A DNA stretch of 64,000 nt from Sinohyriopsis cumingii (GCA_028554795.2 CM068842.1:29279077-29343076); one strand, 5' to 3'; positions 48,469 through 58,617 are shown, numbered from the stretch's first letter. Translations and numbers: made by a program. Notes: generated by a model not told the origin, from the sequence alone.

Positions 48469-48506
<38 letters not shown>

Positions 48507-48785
48507 CATAAAACCATAGTTGTTTTTGAACGATTTAGAATTAGATTGAGTGATATGGATTTATTTTGTCCTCCTTGTGCATAGTTTTTCTATACTTGTC
48601 TAGTTTTAAAAGCACGTATGATGAGGATAGGTATTTATGGATCATAGTTCAAGTTTCTTCATCCGCAAGCAATGTCAACTCGTACTGGAAATTGTTATGT
48701 GCACCGTAAATCGTTTCACCCCCTTATGATGGTGCCTAAAAGCCCACTAGCGTTACATTAAGTATTCTTTTTATATTTAATTGTA
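47130..48785 (+). repeat. ancient tandem duplication, unit 2
   Basis: Partner of 45490-46950. It is longer because of about 0.8 kb (47540-48360) of related but not collinear sequence. The microsatellite here is (CA)n(CT)n at about 48453-48501. Confidence 0.75.
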
Positions 48786-48884
48786 AATAAAGTGTCCAAA
48801 AATTTATAAAGGTATAAATTGCATCTAATTTTTTTTTTATATTTTGTTGAAAAGTCGAACATGTTTCACATAATGATCTGTAGA

Positions 48885-49201
48885 GAGTGTGTGATTAGGA
48901 TTTTTAAAGTAGCTTTTAACAATTTTTCAGTCACATCGCTACGATGTCTGCAGTGTGGCAGTTTATAGTGATGTCTAGCACTGGGGCATCATGCCGCAGA
49001 CACGTAGTTGGATGTTCCACCCAATCACATTATCCTGACACCAGGCCGACCAGTCCTGACACTAACCTCTTAACGCTGATCGCCAAGCGAGGTAGCTGTT
49101 AGTACCACTTTTGTAAGTCTTTGGTATGACTCGGCCGGGGTTGGAACCCACGACCTCCCGCTTCCGAGGCGGACGCCCTAACCACTAGGCCACCGGAGCG
49201 G
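48885..49201 (-). mobile_element. tRNA-derived SINE (family 1), full length
   Basis: Well-preserved copy: head at 49130-49201 with TGGCCTAGTGGTTAGGGC on the minus strand and an intact B-box region (GGGTTCCAACCCC). The CA tail is short. Target duplication: TAATGATCTGTAGA (48871-48884) and TAATAATCTGTAGA (49202-49215). Confidence 0.9.
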
Positions 49202-49215
49202 TAATAATCTGTAGA

Positions 49216-50386
<1,171 letters not shown>

Positions 50387-50698
50387 TACAACTTAAGTGC
50401 GCTTCTCTGATTGGAGGAAAATGACATTCACTTATGCATACATGCTGTACGGATAAGGTAACTTTATTCGTGACTGTTGGAAAGCTGAAAATCTTATATT
50501 TTTTAAACATACTTATTTTATCCAATCAGATGTACATGTATTTTATTCTGAGCTTTCATGTTAGCGTTTGTCAAAGATACACAAGTCTTTTTTGATACAA
50601 AGACGACATGTCATGTAAAGGATAAACGTGTAATTAAGATTTTTTATTGTGCTTCAACGGCACGTTTAAAATATTAGCATGCGGCAGACGCTATCTAG

Positions 50699-50700
<2 letters not shown>

Positions 50701-50768
<68 letters not shown>
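50701..50768. repeat. (AT)n(GT)n microsatellite
   Basis: AT run followed by GT run. Confidence 0.95.
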
Positions 50769-50972
50769 TTGAAAGTATATTTTGAAAACGACAAAACGAT
50801 TCTTTTCTTGATCAATGTGCTGAAGTACGGTTTAGTACAGGCCCATTTGGTCTTGATTTTTTGAATAAATTTTAACTTTTTTTTGCTAATGTTAACACTG
50901 GTAAAAAATCTGAATTATATGTTCTAAAATGAAATTTAGCTTGACTTTAGTCTGCGGATAATAGCAAGCTGT

Positions 50973-50978
<6 letters not shown>

Positions 50979-51009
<31 letters not shown>
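50979..51009. repeat. (GT)n microsatellite
   Basis: Pure GT run. The 0.5 kb after it (51010-51538) shows nothing else. Confidence 0.95.
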
Positions 51010-51012
<3 letters not shown>

Positions 51013-51539
51013 AAATTCATTACAGCAGAGTTAACAGTATGTTATTTAATTCCTCCACATCATGGGTTGTCTCATGATATAAGTAAACATGAAATGTTGA
51101 ATGTTTTGTTGTATTTCATCTGAACCCAAAAAGTATCTACTTAACGCTCCTGTTAGTTATGACAGTCATGATGTGATACGTTTGAAATGTTTAGAAACGT
51201 TAAAGAATAAAATTCTGCATTATTATAGACTACTCTCGACGTTTATTTTTTGCTTTCGAATCTCTAGCCCCTCAAAAATTTGAGCCACGTGCACGAGGGA
51301 AGCTAAAATTATGAAAGGATAAAGAATAGAAGAAAGAAATGAATAATAATGTTTAAAATCTCTTTTTTGTTGTTGTTTTTCTAATTATTTTGAATAGTGT
51401 TCTTGTATGAATATAATAGAATGCGATAGAAACGGTATTTCCATCTATATACGCGTGCTGGAGACTGAGGTACCAATAGTTCGCCAGCTACGAAATTGCT
51501 AACGTAAAACTCGTGAATACCGTAAGTAGTATAGTGGGG

Positions 51540-51665
51540 CTGTTTACGGACAATGGGAAAATGCATTACAGACCCCACCTTGGGCACGATTACGGACAAG
51601 CCTTTTCAGCACACACTGGGCACGTTTACGGAGAATATTTATATGGAGCTGTTTACGGACAAGGG
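51540..51665 (+). repeat. four copies of a TTTACGGACAA-type motif
   Basis: GCTGTTTACGGACAA at about 51539 and 51649, GGGCACGATTACGGACAA at 51582 and GGGCACGTTTACGGAGAA at 51619. They alternate between two flank types in about 125 bp. In a short open frame (51513-51698, +) they read as GxVYGQ-like units, so this is either a repeated peptide or a cluster of protein-binding sites near the left edge of the virus-like block. Confidence 0.5.
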
Positions 51666-51769
51666 AAAGTTGGGTTGAATAGGAAATGGAACAGGTAAGG
51701 TGACGTCACGGTACTGAAGATTGGTTACAATGTAGCAAGGGGCTGACCTCAACTGGGACCAAAGAGCGG

Positions 51770-52225
51770 GAAAAAAACAGAACACTAGGCTGGAAAAAGA
51801 CATATATAACACAACAAAACCCTAAACAAGGGAAGTCACTACAACAACAACTAGGACGGAAAAAGGGACAATCCAAAGAAAATCCAAAGACAATAAAAAT
51901 ACAAGAACAGCAAGCAACAGTAAAACTGCAAAATTGTCAATTTCCAAATCAACAATGTCAATAGTACCAGCAACAACGACAATAAGAAACTCCACAAACT
52001 AAATCATCAACAGTTATCGCAGAGCAAATACAACCTGCACGAGAAAATCAGATACCCAACTCCCCAAACTCAAAGCCAATTACAGGAACCCTAGAGCAAA
52101 GAAGAGAAAGTGACAGAATTAGAAGGAAGGAAAAAAGAAGGCAGAAGGAGGAAGAAGAACGAAGGATGGCAGAAGAAGCAGAAGAAGCCTTTTTAGCGAT
52201 GGATGAATATTTAGATTTAAAAAAA
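51770..52225 (+). pseudogene. worn Gln/Lys/Glu-rich coding remnant
   Basis: Purine-rich stretch whose plus-strand reading is strongly helical and charged near its end (RRKEKRRQKEEEERRMAEEA). It is probably an accessory gene remnant of the virus-like element and is broken. No family recognised. Confidence 0.35.
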
Positions 52226-52234
52226 AAAACAATT

Positions 52235-52236
<2 letters not shown>

Positions 52237-52309
<73 letters not shown>
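52237..52309. repeat. (TA)n microsatellite
   Basis: Pure TA run. Confidence 0.95.
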
Positions 52310-52312
<3 letters not shown>

Positions 52313-52578
52313 TAAACAAAAAAATAAATAAAAAAATTACAAACAAAAATCACATATATACAAAAAGTGTACCAAATTGGAAAAATATAAATATAGCAAA
52401 CACTTACAATTAGGGCAGGAGGGCCTCCCTATCTGGTCTGCAAAGATCAAACAGGAGAGAGCACCCTCCAAAAAAATACAACATACAACATACAGATATA
52501 CTCTATCACACAAAAAACTATACAACCGCCCAATAAAATTTTTAGGCAACAAAGTTAATCTATTCGAGGCATATGAGT

Positions 52579-52594
52579 GGCCCTTTAAAGGGTC
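52579..52594 (-). terminator. degenerate histone-type 3' stem-loop
   Basis: On the minus strand it reads ACCAAAGACCCTTTAAAGGG then CCACTCATATG. It aligns with the two better stem-loops at 56755 (-) and 57840 (+), including the AACCAAAG lead-in and the CCACTCAT follow-on, but has a base-pair mismatch and a changed loop. It lies at the end of a worn minus-strand coding stretch. Confidence 0.5.
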
Positions 52595-53030
52595 TTTGGT
52601 TTTCTTCTTCTAATTTCTTATATTCCTCCACCAGTTTCTTATTTTCTCTCGTACACTTTTTGTCTTCTTCTTCTTCATTTTTCCTCCTCCTGTTTTTCCT
52701 TCTCCTCCTCCTCCTCCTCTTTCTTCTCCTCCTCCTCCTCTTTCTTCCTTTCATTTTCTTCTTCCTTTTCTATTTTGTTATTCCACTCTTTCGTCCTCTG
52801 TATGTCCTCTTCATCCTTATTCTCCTCATTTTCTTCTTTAATCATCTATCTCAGTTGCTCCTTAATTTTTTTAAAATTAATTCCATTTTTCAAATGTGTG
52901 GACTATAGGCCCCATTTTCAATTCTTTCTATTAGTATTTCCACCATGTCAATCGTATCCACCACTTCCTGTAGTTTCAACATTTTATTCATGTGGTTGCT
53001 TGAAATCTTCTTCTTTGGTTATTCCGTAGA
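52595..53030 (-). pseudogene. worn coiled-coil gene remnant
   Basis: Minus-strand coding-like stretch. The upstream part reads as an amphipathic helix (NKMLKLQEVVDTIDMVEILI); the downstream part is a long Lys/Arg/Glu run ending in a coiled-coil-like segment (ENKKLVEEYKKLEEEN). The plus-strand Leu/Phe/Ser-rich frames here are its shadow. It is followed by the stem-loop at 52579. Broken, family unknown. Confidence 0.4.
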
Positions 53031-53879
53031 ATGGCGCGAATGATTGATTGATTTCTTAAATTATAGTGGCGTGCGTACAATAGTACATATGTCACTGGTT
53101 TATGTCTGCACGGCGGACTGATAATTGTTCCTGAGGGACGGAATTAGAGCCTCATCCCACAGGCGTTTATGTGCTCAAAGAACACTGTTAATGTAGCCAT
53201 CAGGTCGTGGGACTAAAAATGTCCCTAACGACTTGAATGAAGGGCTTTCATTAGTGGGAAAGGACACAATACACACTCATGTTAAAAAAGATGAATTTCA
53301 GATGTTATTGACTGTTCAAGGTGTCGACCCAAGCAGTATGTGACGCCCGTTGCGATTGGTAGCTACGATGACGTCACATCGGGACACCTGGATTTGACGG
53401 GTGGAAATGATTACACATCACCGTCAAAGGTACAGGAGGTCCGGGAGAGGTAAGTAGGGAAAGGTACCCGGCAGCAGGCGCAAACGCACTGAGCCCTGAA
53501 ACGCCAGCCCGTACTTAACCAAATTTAGTCCAGTTATTCTAATGGACAATTAAACATGCCAATAACATGTAAGCCACCTATGCAATTAGATCAAATCGAA
53601 CAAGTTCTCAAAATTTTCCTACGTACTAACAATCTAATAATTTTAGTACATAGGGTACATTATAAATGCCCTGCAAATTTCTAAACACTAATATGTCTAA
53701 GTGACTTGTAAAAAGTTTGGTCACTGTTAGGTTAAAAAGGTTTGAATTTTGAAGCGGTGGATAAAAGGTTCAAGTTAGAGTACGTATTGGTTTTAGCGAA
53801 TTGGGATACCAAGCCAAAATGGTTCCCTTGATAAGAGGCAATATTGGTAGCGCTTAGAAGGGATTTTTAGGCAAAAGTT
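53031..53879. other. non-coding or unrecognised part of the virus-like block
   Basis: No frame supported. It includes GC-richer sequence at 53320-53520 with a TGACGTCA-type site near 53368-53377. Confidence 0.4.
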
Positions 53880-54830
53880 CCACGTTTTCTTCTGCCCCTT
53901 TGCATTTCTCGGCGGTTCGTTGGTCCTTTCTGGTAGCTGCAGGGAACTGCTAGCTGTGTAACGCAGCTATGTAGCTGGCAACACCCACTAGATGATGGAT
54001 TAGGTATCTCTTATAGGCCTCTCCGTAGAATTGGGTGGGGATTCTGACGCCATAGTGCCACTGAGCCAGTCGGGGTTTGTATGTGTCTAAAGATCGTCAG
54101 GCGAGGTATTTCACTGCATTGATGAAATGTCCCGCCTTTCTAACGTCGTCCATCGCTGGTTCCAGGCCCATTTCCCGGAATTGGTTTGGATATGCGTCAG
54201 AATAAACCACCTCTAATATTTCCAGTTCATCTTCCTCTGCCTCTTTTTCGCTAGAGGAAGAAAAATTCTACCAAATAAATCTGCTGCTAATTTGGGTGCG
54301 TCCACACGGGGAACTTCTTGCCTTAATGCCTCTATGTGACTGACAACAGCTTGAGCTAATTGACTTACGAAAGACTCCTGTTCAGTCGGTTGTTGATGTT
54401 GTATTTCGGGAACGTGGTCCGATTTTGATTGGTCAGCCTGTTCCTTTGTCCTGACCCCTTTAGTTGATTTTGTAGGATAGGTCGGCTACTTGAGTTTGAT
54501 CACTTCGTGGGTCGTAACGCTGGAGTGGCAAGATAACTGGGTTTGCGTAGGCTGCTCCACCTGTTTCTGCTGTCTCCTCATGGGACTCCTGGGCCTTTTC
54601 GTGCTTTCTTGGTTGTTTTCCCAACTTAAGAGCAAGGTTGTACGTTTCGCCTGTCCTCTTAGGCTCCATCAAGAGGTAAATACGAGGCCGAGGCCGTTAA
54701 GTGTTCTCAATGCTGGGACGGGTATGATAACCGTCGCTAGCTCCATTATTGTTGTGTTGCTCGCTGCTTTGTTCGCTGCGGACTATGGCGCGAATGACGG
54801 ACGCTTGACTCAAGCACGGACGTGAAGAAA
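53880..54830 (-). pseudogene. unidentified virus-like protein remnant
   Basis: Minus-strand stretch with protein-like content over nearly 1 kb. Recognisable peptides include PLQRYDPRSDQTQVADLSYK, FVSQLAQAVVSHIEALRQE and RLAQWHYGVRIPTQFYGEAY. It is a structural or accessory gene of the element in an unknown family; broken, with several breaks. Confidence 0.4.
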
Positions 54831-55197
54831 ATCATCCCTTACACTCACTTCACATAATACCTACTATCCAGACTCGGGGAGGAGAATAAAACACAATATC
54901 TACTATCCACACAAACCTCCCTCCTTCTCATGCTCTGCACACGTGAATGCTGCATCCTTACTTCATGCGGACGCCGAGGCTCCCGCTCTTGCCTCTCCAA
55001 TTCTTGGTCCCAGTTCTCTATTTTAGGACACGGGTCTCTGTGCTGGTTGTGACTGTGGTTCTTGTCTCTGTGGAGGTGTCTTCACCATTGGCCTGACTTC
55101 ACAGATCTGTCTTAGCATCACGTGAAGCAGGATAATTTTACTTACAAACAATAACTATAAACACAAATACTTACAGACTATTTTTTGACAACCTACG
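54831..55197. other. unrecognised part of the virus-like block
   Basis: No supported frame. Two CTACTATCCA..CAC motifs lie near 54861 and 54900. Confidence 0.35.
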
Positions 55198-55269
55198 GAA
55201 ACGAAGTGCTTTTAGACACACTTAAAAAATTTTAACGTAAAAAGAAACGAAGTGCTTATAGACACACTT
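55196..55269 (+). repeat. direct repeat of ~26 bp
   Basis: GAAACGAAGTGCTTNTAGAC then ACACTT occurs twice, about 47 bp apart, between genes of the virus-like block. Confidence 0.8.
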
Positions 55270-55368
55270 CTATTTTTTAAACTTACAATTGGCAATCGAA
55301 TTAGTATCTCTTTTCTAGAGTATTGTGGTACACTTGAAAAGTGCTGCTTTTGTGGACGGGGAGTTATG

Positions 55369-55815
55369 TCAATCTATTATCGTCTTAGACTGCGTCCCCG
55401 TCTGGCGACAGGCTTTCCGACAGGATAGGGCCTGCTTCTTCGGAAAGAGAAGGAGAACTCTCTCGTGTCTACACGACAGTCCACAAATCCCCAGTCTGGT
55501 TCCTGTCGTTCTCTCTGTTATCTCTGCTTCTGAAGTATGTACTTCTCCGTCTACTCTTCTAGCCCTTTCTTGATTTCCTCTCTGAAGACCTCTTCTATCA
55601 GGTCTTTGGTCACTTTCAGCATTCTGACATTCTCTATCTAAGCTTAAGGCTTGGGTATCATGCTTTACCTGACACGGCGTAAATTCACGTAACCTTCGTT
55701 CAGCTTGGCTAGTCTTAAGCACATCTTCATAGGAGGATGCGTCGACAATGGATAGCCACACTGGAGACTGCCTCGCTTTATATAGTTCAAGCGCTGACGC
55801 GATAGAAAACATCAC
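55369..55815 (-). CDS. hypothetical protein of the virus-like block, 148 aa
   Basis: An open minus-strand frame. The N-terminal half looks like a real protein (SPVWLSIVDASSYEDVLKTS); the C-terminal half is Arg/Glu-rich and less convincing, so the true end may differ. No family recognised. Confidence 0.35.
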   Translation of the reverse strand: MMFSIASALELYKARQSPVWLSIVDASSYEDVLKTSQAERRLREFTPCQVKHDTQALSLDRECQNAESDQRPDRRGLQRGNQERARRVDGEVHTSEAEITERTTGTRLGICGLSCRHERVLLLFPKKQALSCRKACRQTGTQSKTIID

Positions 55816-56098
55816 TACGATTTTTTTTTGTTGGGTCAGAACACTAGCAATGTTGATTTGAGGGAGAGGGACAATTTTTCAAACAATCAAACATATTAAA
55901 AAAAATTCAAATAACAAACTATTTTTGACAAGGTTGACAACGTTGTGAACTTATGCTAGACTTCCACTGACGGAAGTCATTGGGTCATTGATGTACACTA
56001 CGTGTCCTAGCTAAAGACAAAAGCTAACCATAATGGTCACAATACCATCGATCTACTTTGTCGTCGTTTCTTAGAAGACTGACGATCACAATAAGTCA
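55816..56098. other. spacer
   Basis: No frame or motif recognised. Confidence 0.4.
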
Positions 56099-56440
56099 CT
56101 AAATGTTCTTAAAATATCCAAGAGTGCGTTGATGAAGAAAATACACACAATATTGTCCACACACCATGTAATATGTGACTTGTAATTTCATATTATTGAA
56201 TAGTGTCTTCTGGGCATTTCTTCTCATAGAGTTAATAATGTCGTCTTCCAAAGGTGGCAATCCATACGAATCAAAATACTCCACACAACCATCACGGGGA
56301 AATTAGACGGTTACTCAGTAGGTTCCTGAGAGATGAATGTCGTCCGTGTTGATTACATAAGCTTGATGGATTTGAGGTTTACGATGAGGCACTTTATCTT
56401 TAGTACACATGAGTAGTGAAAGGGACGATCTGGCGACAAT
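56099..56440 (-). pseudogene. adenain-like (C5) maturation protease, partial fossil
   Basis: The minus-strand reading has the typical C-terminal half of the adenovirus/Polinton cysteine protease: a YVINTDD region, EYFDSYGLPP, and a C-terminal YMVCGQYCVYFLHQRTLG block around the nucleophile Cys. In the family this enzyme cleaves capsid and core precursors during virion maturation. The copy is partial and broken. Its far (5') side merges into a tandem repeat. Confidence 0.75.
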
Positions 56441-56683
56441 GGGACTTATCATTAAAAACACCCCTGGGACTGTCTAGCGACTATGTAAATTTAACATTAA
56501 CCACCCTGGGACTGTCTAGCGACTATGTAAATTTAACATGGACGAAAAATCGTGGGACTGTCTAGCGACAAGGGAAATTAACATGGGAAATAGAGTTTGG
56601 GACTGTTGAGCGACAAGGGGAATTGAACATGGGAATAAATCGTGGGACTGTTGAGCGACAATGGGAAATTAACATGGGATTTT
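56418..56683 (-). repeat. ~45-60-bp tandem repeat, five to six units
   Basis: Each unit has a conserved core TGGGACTGTYNAGCGACNA and an ATTAACATGG-like segment. Units get closer to each other in sequence toward 56680. The array overlaps the worn 5' side of the protease remnant. Confidence 0.8.
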
Positions 56684-56754
56684 TTTTTTTAAAAATAAAA
56701 AAATAAAAAAAGGGTAGGCAATTGAAAGTCAATCTCTTTTCGAGACCTATGAGT

Positions 56755-56770
56755 GGCACTGAAAAGGGCC
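56755..56770 (-). terminator. histone-type 3' stem-loop of the minus-strand gene
   Basis: The minus strand reads CCCAAAGGCCCTTTTCAGTG then CCACTCA. Six-base stem, four-base TTTC loop, one mismatched pair; the canonical metazoan form is GGCTCTTTTCAGAGCC. It begins 24 nt after the stop codon of the 56795-57028 gene. About 15 nt further on is GGTCTCGAAAAGAGATTGAC, a purine-rich element like the histone downstream element that pairs with U7 snRNA. Confidence 0.75.
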
Positions 56771-56794
56771 TTTGGGTTTATGTTAATGTATCCA

Positions 56795-57028
56795 TTAACA
56801 TAAAGGGCACCGCATTGGTCTTCTTCTTGTCCTTAGGCTGCGTCTCACTGTAGGACCGTAAATCAGGACTCTTTTGAGGCATCCTTGTCTTTCTACGTAG
56901 ATCCTACGTATCCACAGACTGGTGTCTGTCCTGTGGACAACTGTCCACTTGGATCGGACATACATGGGTATGTCCGTCCGGAACATCATTGAAGACACAA
57001 GCGTAGAAGATTGCACATCGGTCCACAT
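56795..57028 (-). CDS. hypothetical 77-aa basic protein with histone-type 3' end
   Basis: A small open frame on the minus strand with a coherent gene layout: a TATAAATA 43-50 bp upstream of the ATG at 57028 and a histone-type stem-loop 24 nt after the stop. The protein is Arg-rich (RRSLRTRRRPMRCPL at the end) and has no family I recognise. Small size, basic charge and histone-like 3' processing would fit a chromatin- or DNA-binding protein made in S phase; this is inference only. It is divergently paired with the gene at 57248. Confidence 0.6.
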   Translation of the reverse strand: MWTDVQSSTLVSSMMFRTDIPMYVRSKWTVVHRTDTSLWIRRIYVERQGCLKRVLIYGPTVRRSLRTRRRPMRCPLC

Positions 57029-57070
57029 CTTGAGGCACCGAGAACAGGTGAATCAATGCAGTGAACTGCA

Positions 57071-57198
57071 CTTATTTATAGGTAGAGGTAGGATTGAAAC
57101 GGATTGAGTTTGTTGACCATTCCAAACACGCGTTACAAAATTCAGTCAGCCCGCATCCAATCCGAAGACAGCAGTCTGTGACATCACGTGGTCTATAT
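57071..57198. promoter_or_regulatory. divergent promoter with two TATA boxes
   Basis: Minus: TATAAATA at about 57071-57078, serving the 56795-57028 gene. Plus: CTATATAG at 57191-57198, about 50 bp before the ATG at 57248, with a CAGTC initiator-like site near 57221. The whole intergenic distance between the two ATGs is 219 bp. Confidence 0.65.
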
Positions 57199-57247
57199 AG
57201 ATTCGCTAGTGCCTGTGTGCAGTCAATCTATGCGACAGTGATTCAAC

Positions 57248-57814
57248 ATGACGGAAACTCAGAAAACGATCCATTGGGGTGCACCAGCAGTGGAGACTGC
57301 CCAAGGGAACCCGGACTTACTTTCAGAAGAGGTAAATTGGGATTTTGTGGATTTTGTTACCTCGCAAGAGTTTGTTCCGGAACCTTCGTCACCTTCATTA
57401 CCGCAATTGGAGAATTTTAGACAGAGACAGAAAGAAGAATTGGAGAAATTTATACAACGACAAAAGGAAGCGGAACAAGCTTTTCTCCTACAGCAACAGC
57501 AGCAAGAAGAAGAGGTAAGAAACAAACAACAACAAGAAGAAGTAGCAGCAAAGAAACAAGAGGGTGAAAAGCAAACGGTCACGGTACTGTTGGACATTTT
57601 AGCGGAGTTAAGAAGTCTGAAACAAATGTATCAGACTTCTTTATTAAGACCGAAGAGAATACGACCTTCCCGAGCTAAACACGTCAACCCTGTGACTAAG
57701 CCTACCGTACCACCCTTAGTGATTTCAACCAAATCATCATCATCAACAGTACGCAGTCCAGAAGTAGGCCTTGGCCGTGGCAAAGGCTTAAGGCAGTTAA
57801 AGTTGATTGCTTAA
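57248..57814 (+). CDS. 188-aa coiled-coil protein with histone-type 3' end
   Basis: An open frame starting MTETQKTIHWGAPAV. Residues about 60-115 form a long Gln/Glu/Lys coiled coil (FRQRQKEELEKFIQRQKEAE and a Q5 run). This is followed by a hydrophobic helix (VTVLLDILAELRSLKQM) and a basic C-terminal tail with RPKRIRPSRAKH and GLGRGKGLRQ, like a nucleic-acid-binding or nuclear-targeting tail. No family recognised. The TATA box is ~50 bp upstream, and a near-canonical histone stem-loop starts 26 nt after the stop. It is paired divergently with 56795-57028; both ends use the same type of stem-loop, so the two were probably expressed together. Confidence 0.75.
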   Translation: MTETQKTIHWGAPAVETAQGNPDLLSEEVNWDFVDFVTSQEFVPEPSSPSLPQLENFRQRQKEELEKFIQRQKEAEQAFLLQQQQQEEEVRNKQQQEEVAAKKQEGEKQTVTVLLDILAELRSLKQMYQTSLLRPKRIRPSRAKHVNPVTKPTVPPLVISTKSSSSTVRSPEVGLGRGKGLRQLKLIA

Positions 57815-57839
57815 ACTCACCCCTACACCAAAAACCAAA

Positions 57840-57881
57840 GGCCCTTTTCAGGGCCACCCACGTCTCTCGAAAAGAGATCGA
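57840..57881 (+). terminator. histone-type 3' stem-loop and downstream element
   Basis: GGCCCTTTTCAGGGCC (57840-57855) is a perfect six-pair stem with the invariant-type TTTC loop, preceded by ACCAAA and followed by ACCCACG, all as in metazoan replication-dependent histone genes. About 10 nt later TCGAAAAGAGATCGACTTTC (from 57867) is a purine-rich downstream element. The sequence from the stem-loop through AATTGCC is matched, inverted, at 56718-56770. Confidence 0.85.
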
Positions 57882-58098
57882 CTTTCAATTGCCAATAACT
57901 CAAAAATCAACAAAGAACTCCATTTTACCCCTGTAGTACGTGTATATGAGTGCGTGAGTGTAGCTTCTTATTTAAAATCAAAACTCAAAGACACTTACCT
58001 TATATAATTAATGTATTCTTTTATCAATAGTTACAATCCAATTCACAATTCACAACAGAGCACTTTAAAAAGTTCATAGACTTCTTCTGTCTCATTGT

Positions 58099-58566
58099 TT
58101 AGTCTCTTTGTTTTTTAAATTTCTTCACCGTCACAGTCTTTTCCTCCTCTTCCTCTTCACTTTCTTTCCTTCTTCTTTTCTTCTCCTGTTTCTTTTTCTT
58201 CACCTGGCTGCTTTCTTCCTCTGAAGAATCCCTCTCTTCCTCTGAAGAATCCCTCTCTTCTTCTGAAGAATCCCTCTCTTCTTCTGACTCCTCTTGTTTC
58301 TTTTTTGGGCAATCTGGAGACCAATGTCCTTTTACTTGACAATAATAACAGGTATCTTGACTTTTGTCTTTCCTAGCCCCTGTTTTTCTTTTTTGACGGT
58401 CTGGACACTCTGAAGACCAATGCCCTTTCTTTTGACAGATATAGCAAGTATCTTGACTTTTATCTCTAAAGGAAGGAGTGTAGTCCGTCGGCTGGTCTGA
58501 AGAGAATTTTCTAATGACCCCTCGCAAAGCTCTGATGAAACGTTCGATTTGGCTAGTCTCTTCCAT
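58099..58566 (-). CDS. zinc-knuckle (CCHC x2) protein, 155 aa
   Basis: A minus-strand gene. I choose the ATG at 58566 rather than the upstream in-frame one at 58614, because the TATA box (TATAAAA, 58621-58627) would start transcription near 58593. Residues about 39-52 and 70-83 form two CCHC knuckles (CYICQKKGHWSSEC and CYYCQVKGHWSPDC) that bind single-stranded nucleic acid. A threefold DSSEEER repeat and a Lys/Arg- then Glu-rich tail follow. Retroviral-type knuckles occur in host and virus-like proteins alike; here the gene sits divergently beside PolB, inside the Polinton-like block, and is likely its accessory gene. A duplicated module (SQDTCYxCQxKGHWS) shows that the knuckle arose by tandem copying. 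Confidence 0.75.
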   Translation of the reverse strand: MEETSQIERFIRALRGVIRKFSSDQPTDYTPSFRDKSQDTCYICQKKGHWSSECPDRQKRKTGARKDKSQDTCYYCQVKGHWSPDCPKKKQEESEEERDSSEEERDSSEEERDSSEEESSQVKKKKQEKKRRRKESEEEEEEKTVTVKKFKKQRD

Positions 58567-58617
58567 CGTTGTGCTCGGTTTGAGAGTGAAATGAATAGTG
58601 AAAGGACAAAACACACA

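Noticed and set aside
52573-52908. Leu/Phe/Ser-rich plus-strand frames resembling membrane proteins
   Set aside because: Antisense shadow of a Lys/Arg/Glu-rich coiled-coil remnant on the minus strand.
53320-53520. Terminal inverted repeat of the Polinton-like element
   Set aside because: GC-richer and non-coding, but no inverted partner is visible because the right end is outside the window.
57840-57881. A real histone gene nearby
   Set aside because: None of the frames within 2 kb resembles H2A, H2B, H3, H4 or H1.
58055-58080. Possible histone-type stem-loop after the zinc-knuckle gene (-)
   Set aside because: GAACTTTTTAAAGTGC has neither the GG..CC stem ends nor the TTTC loop and ACCA flanks.
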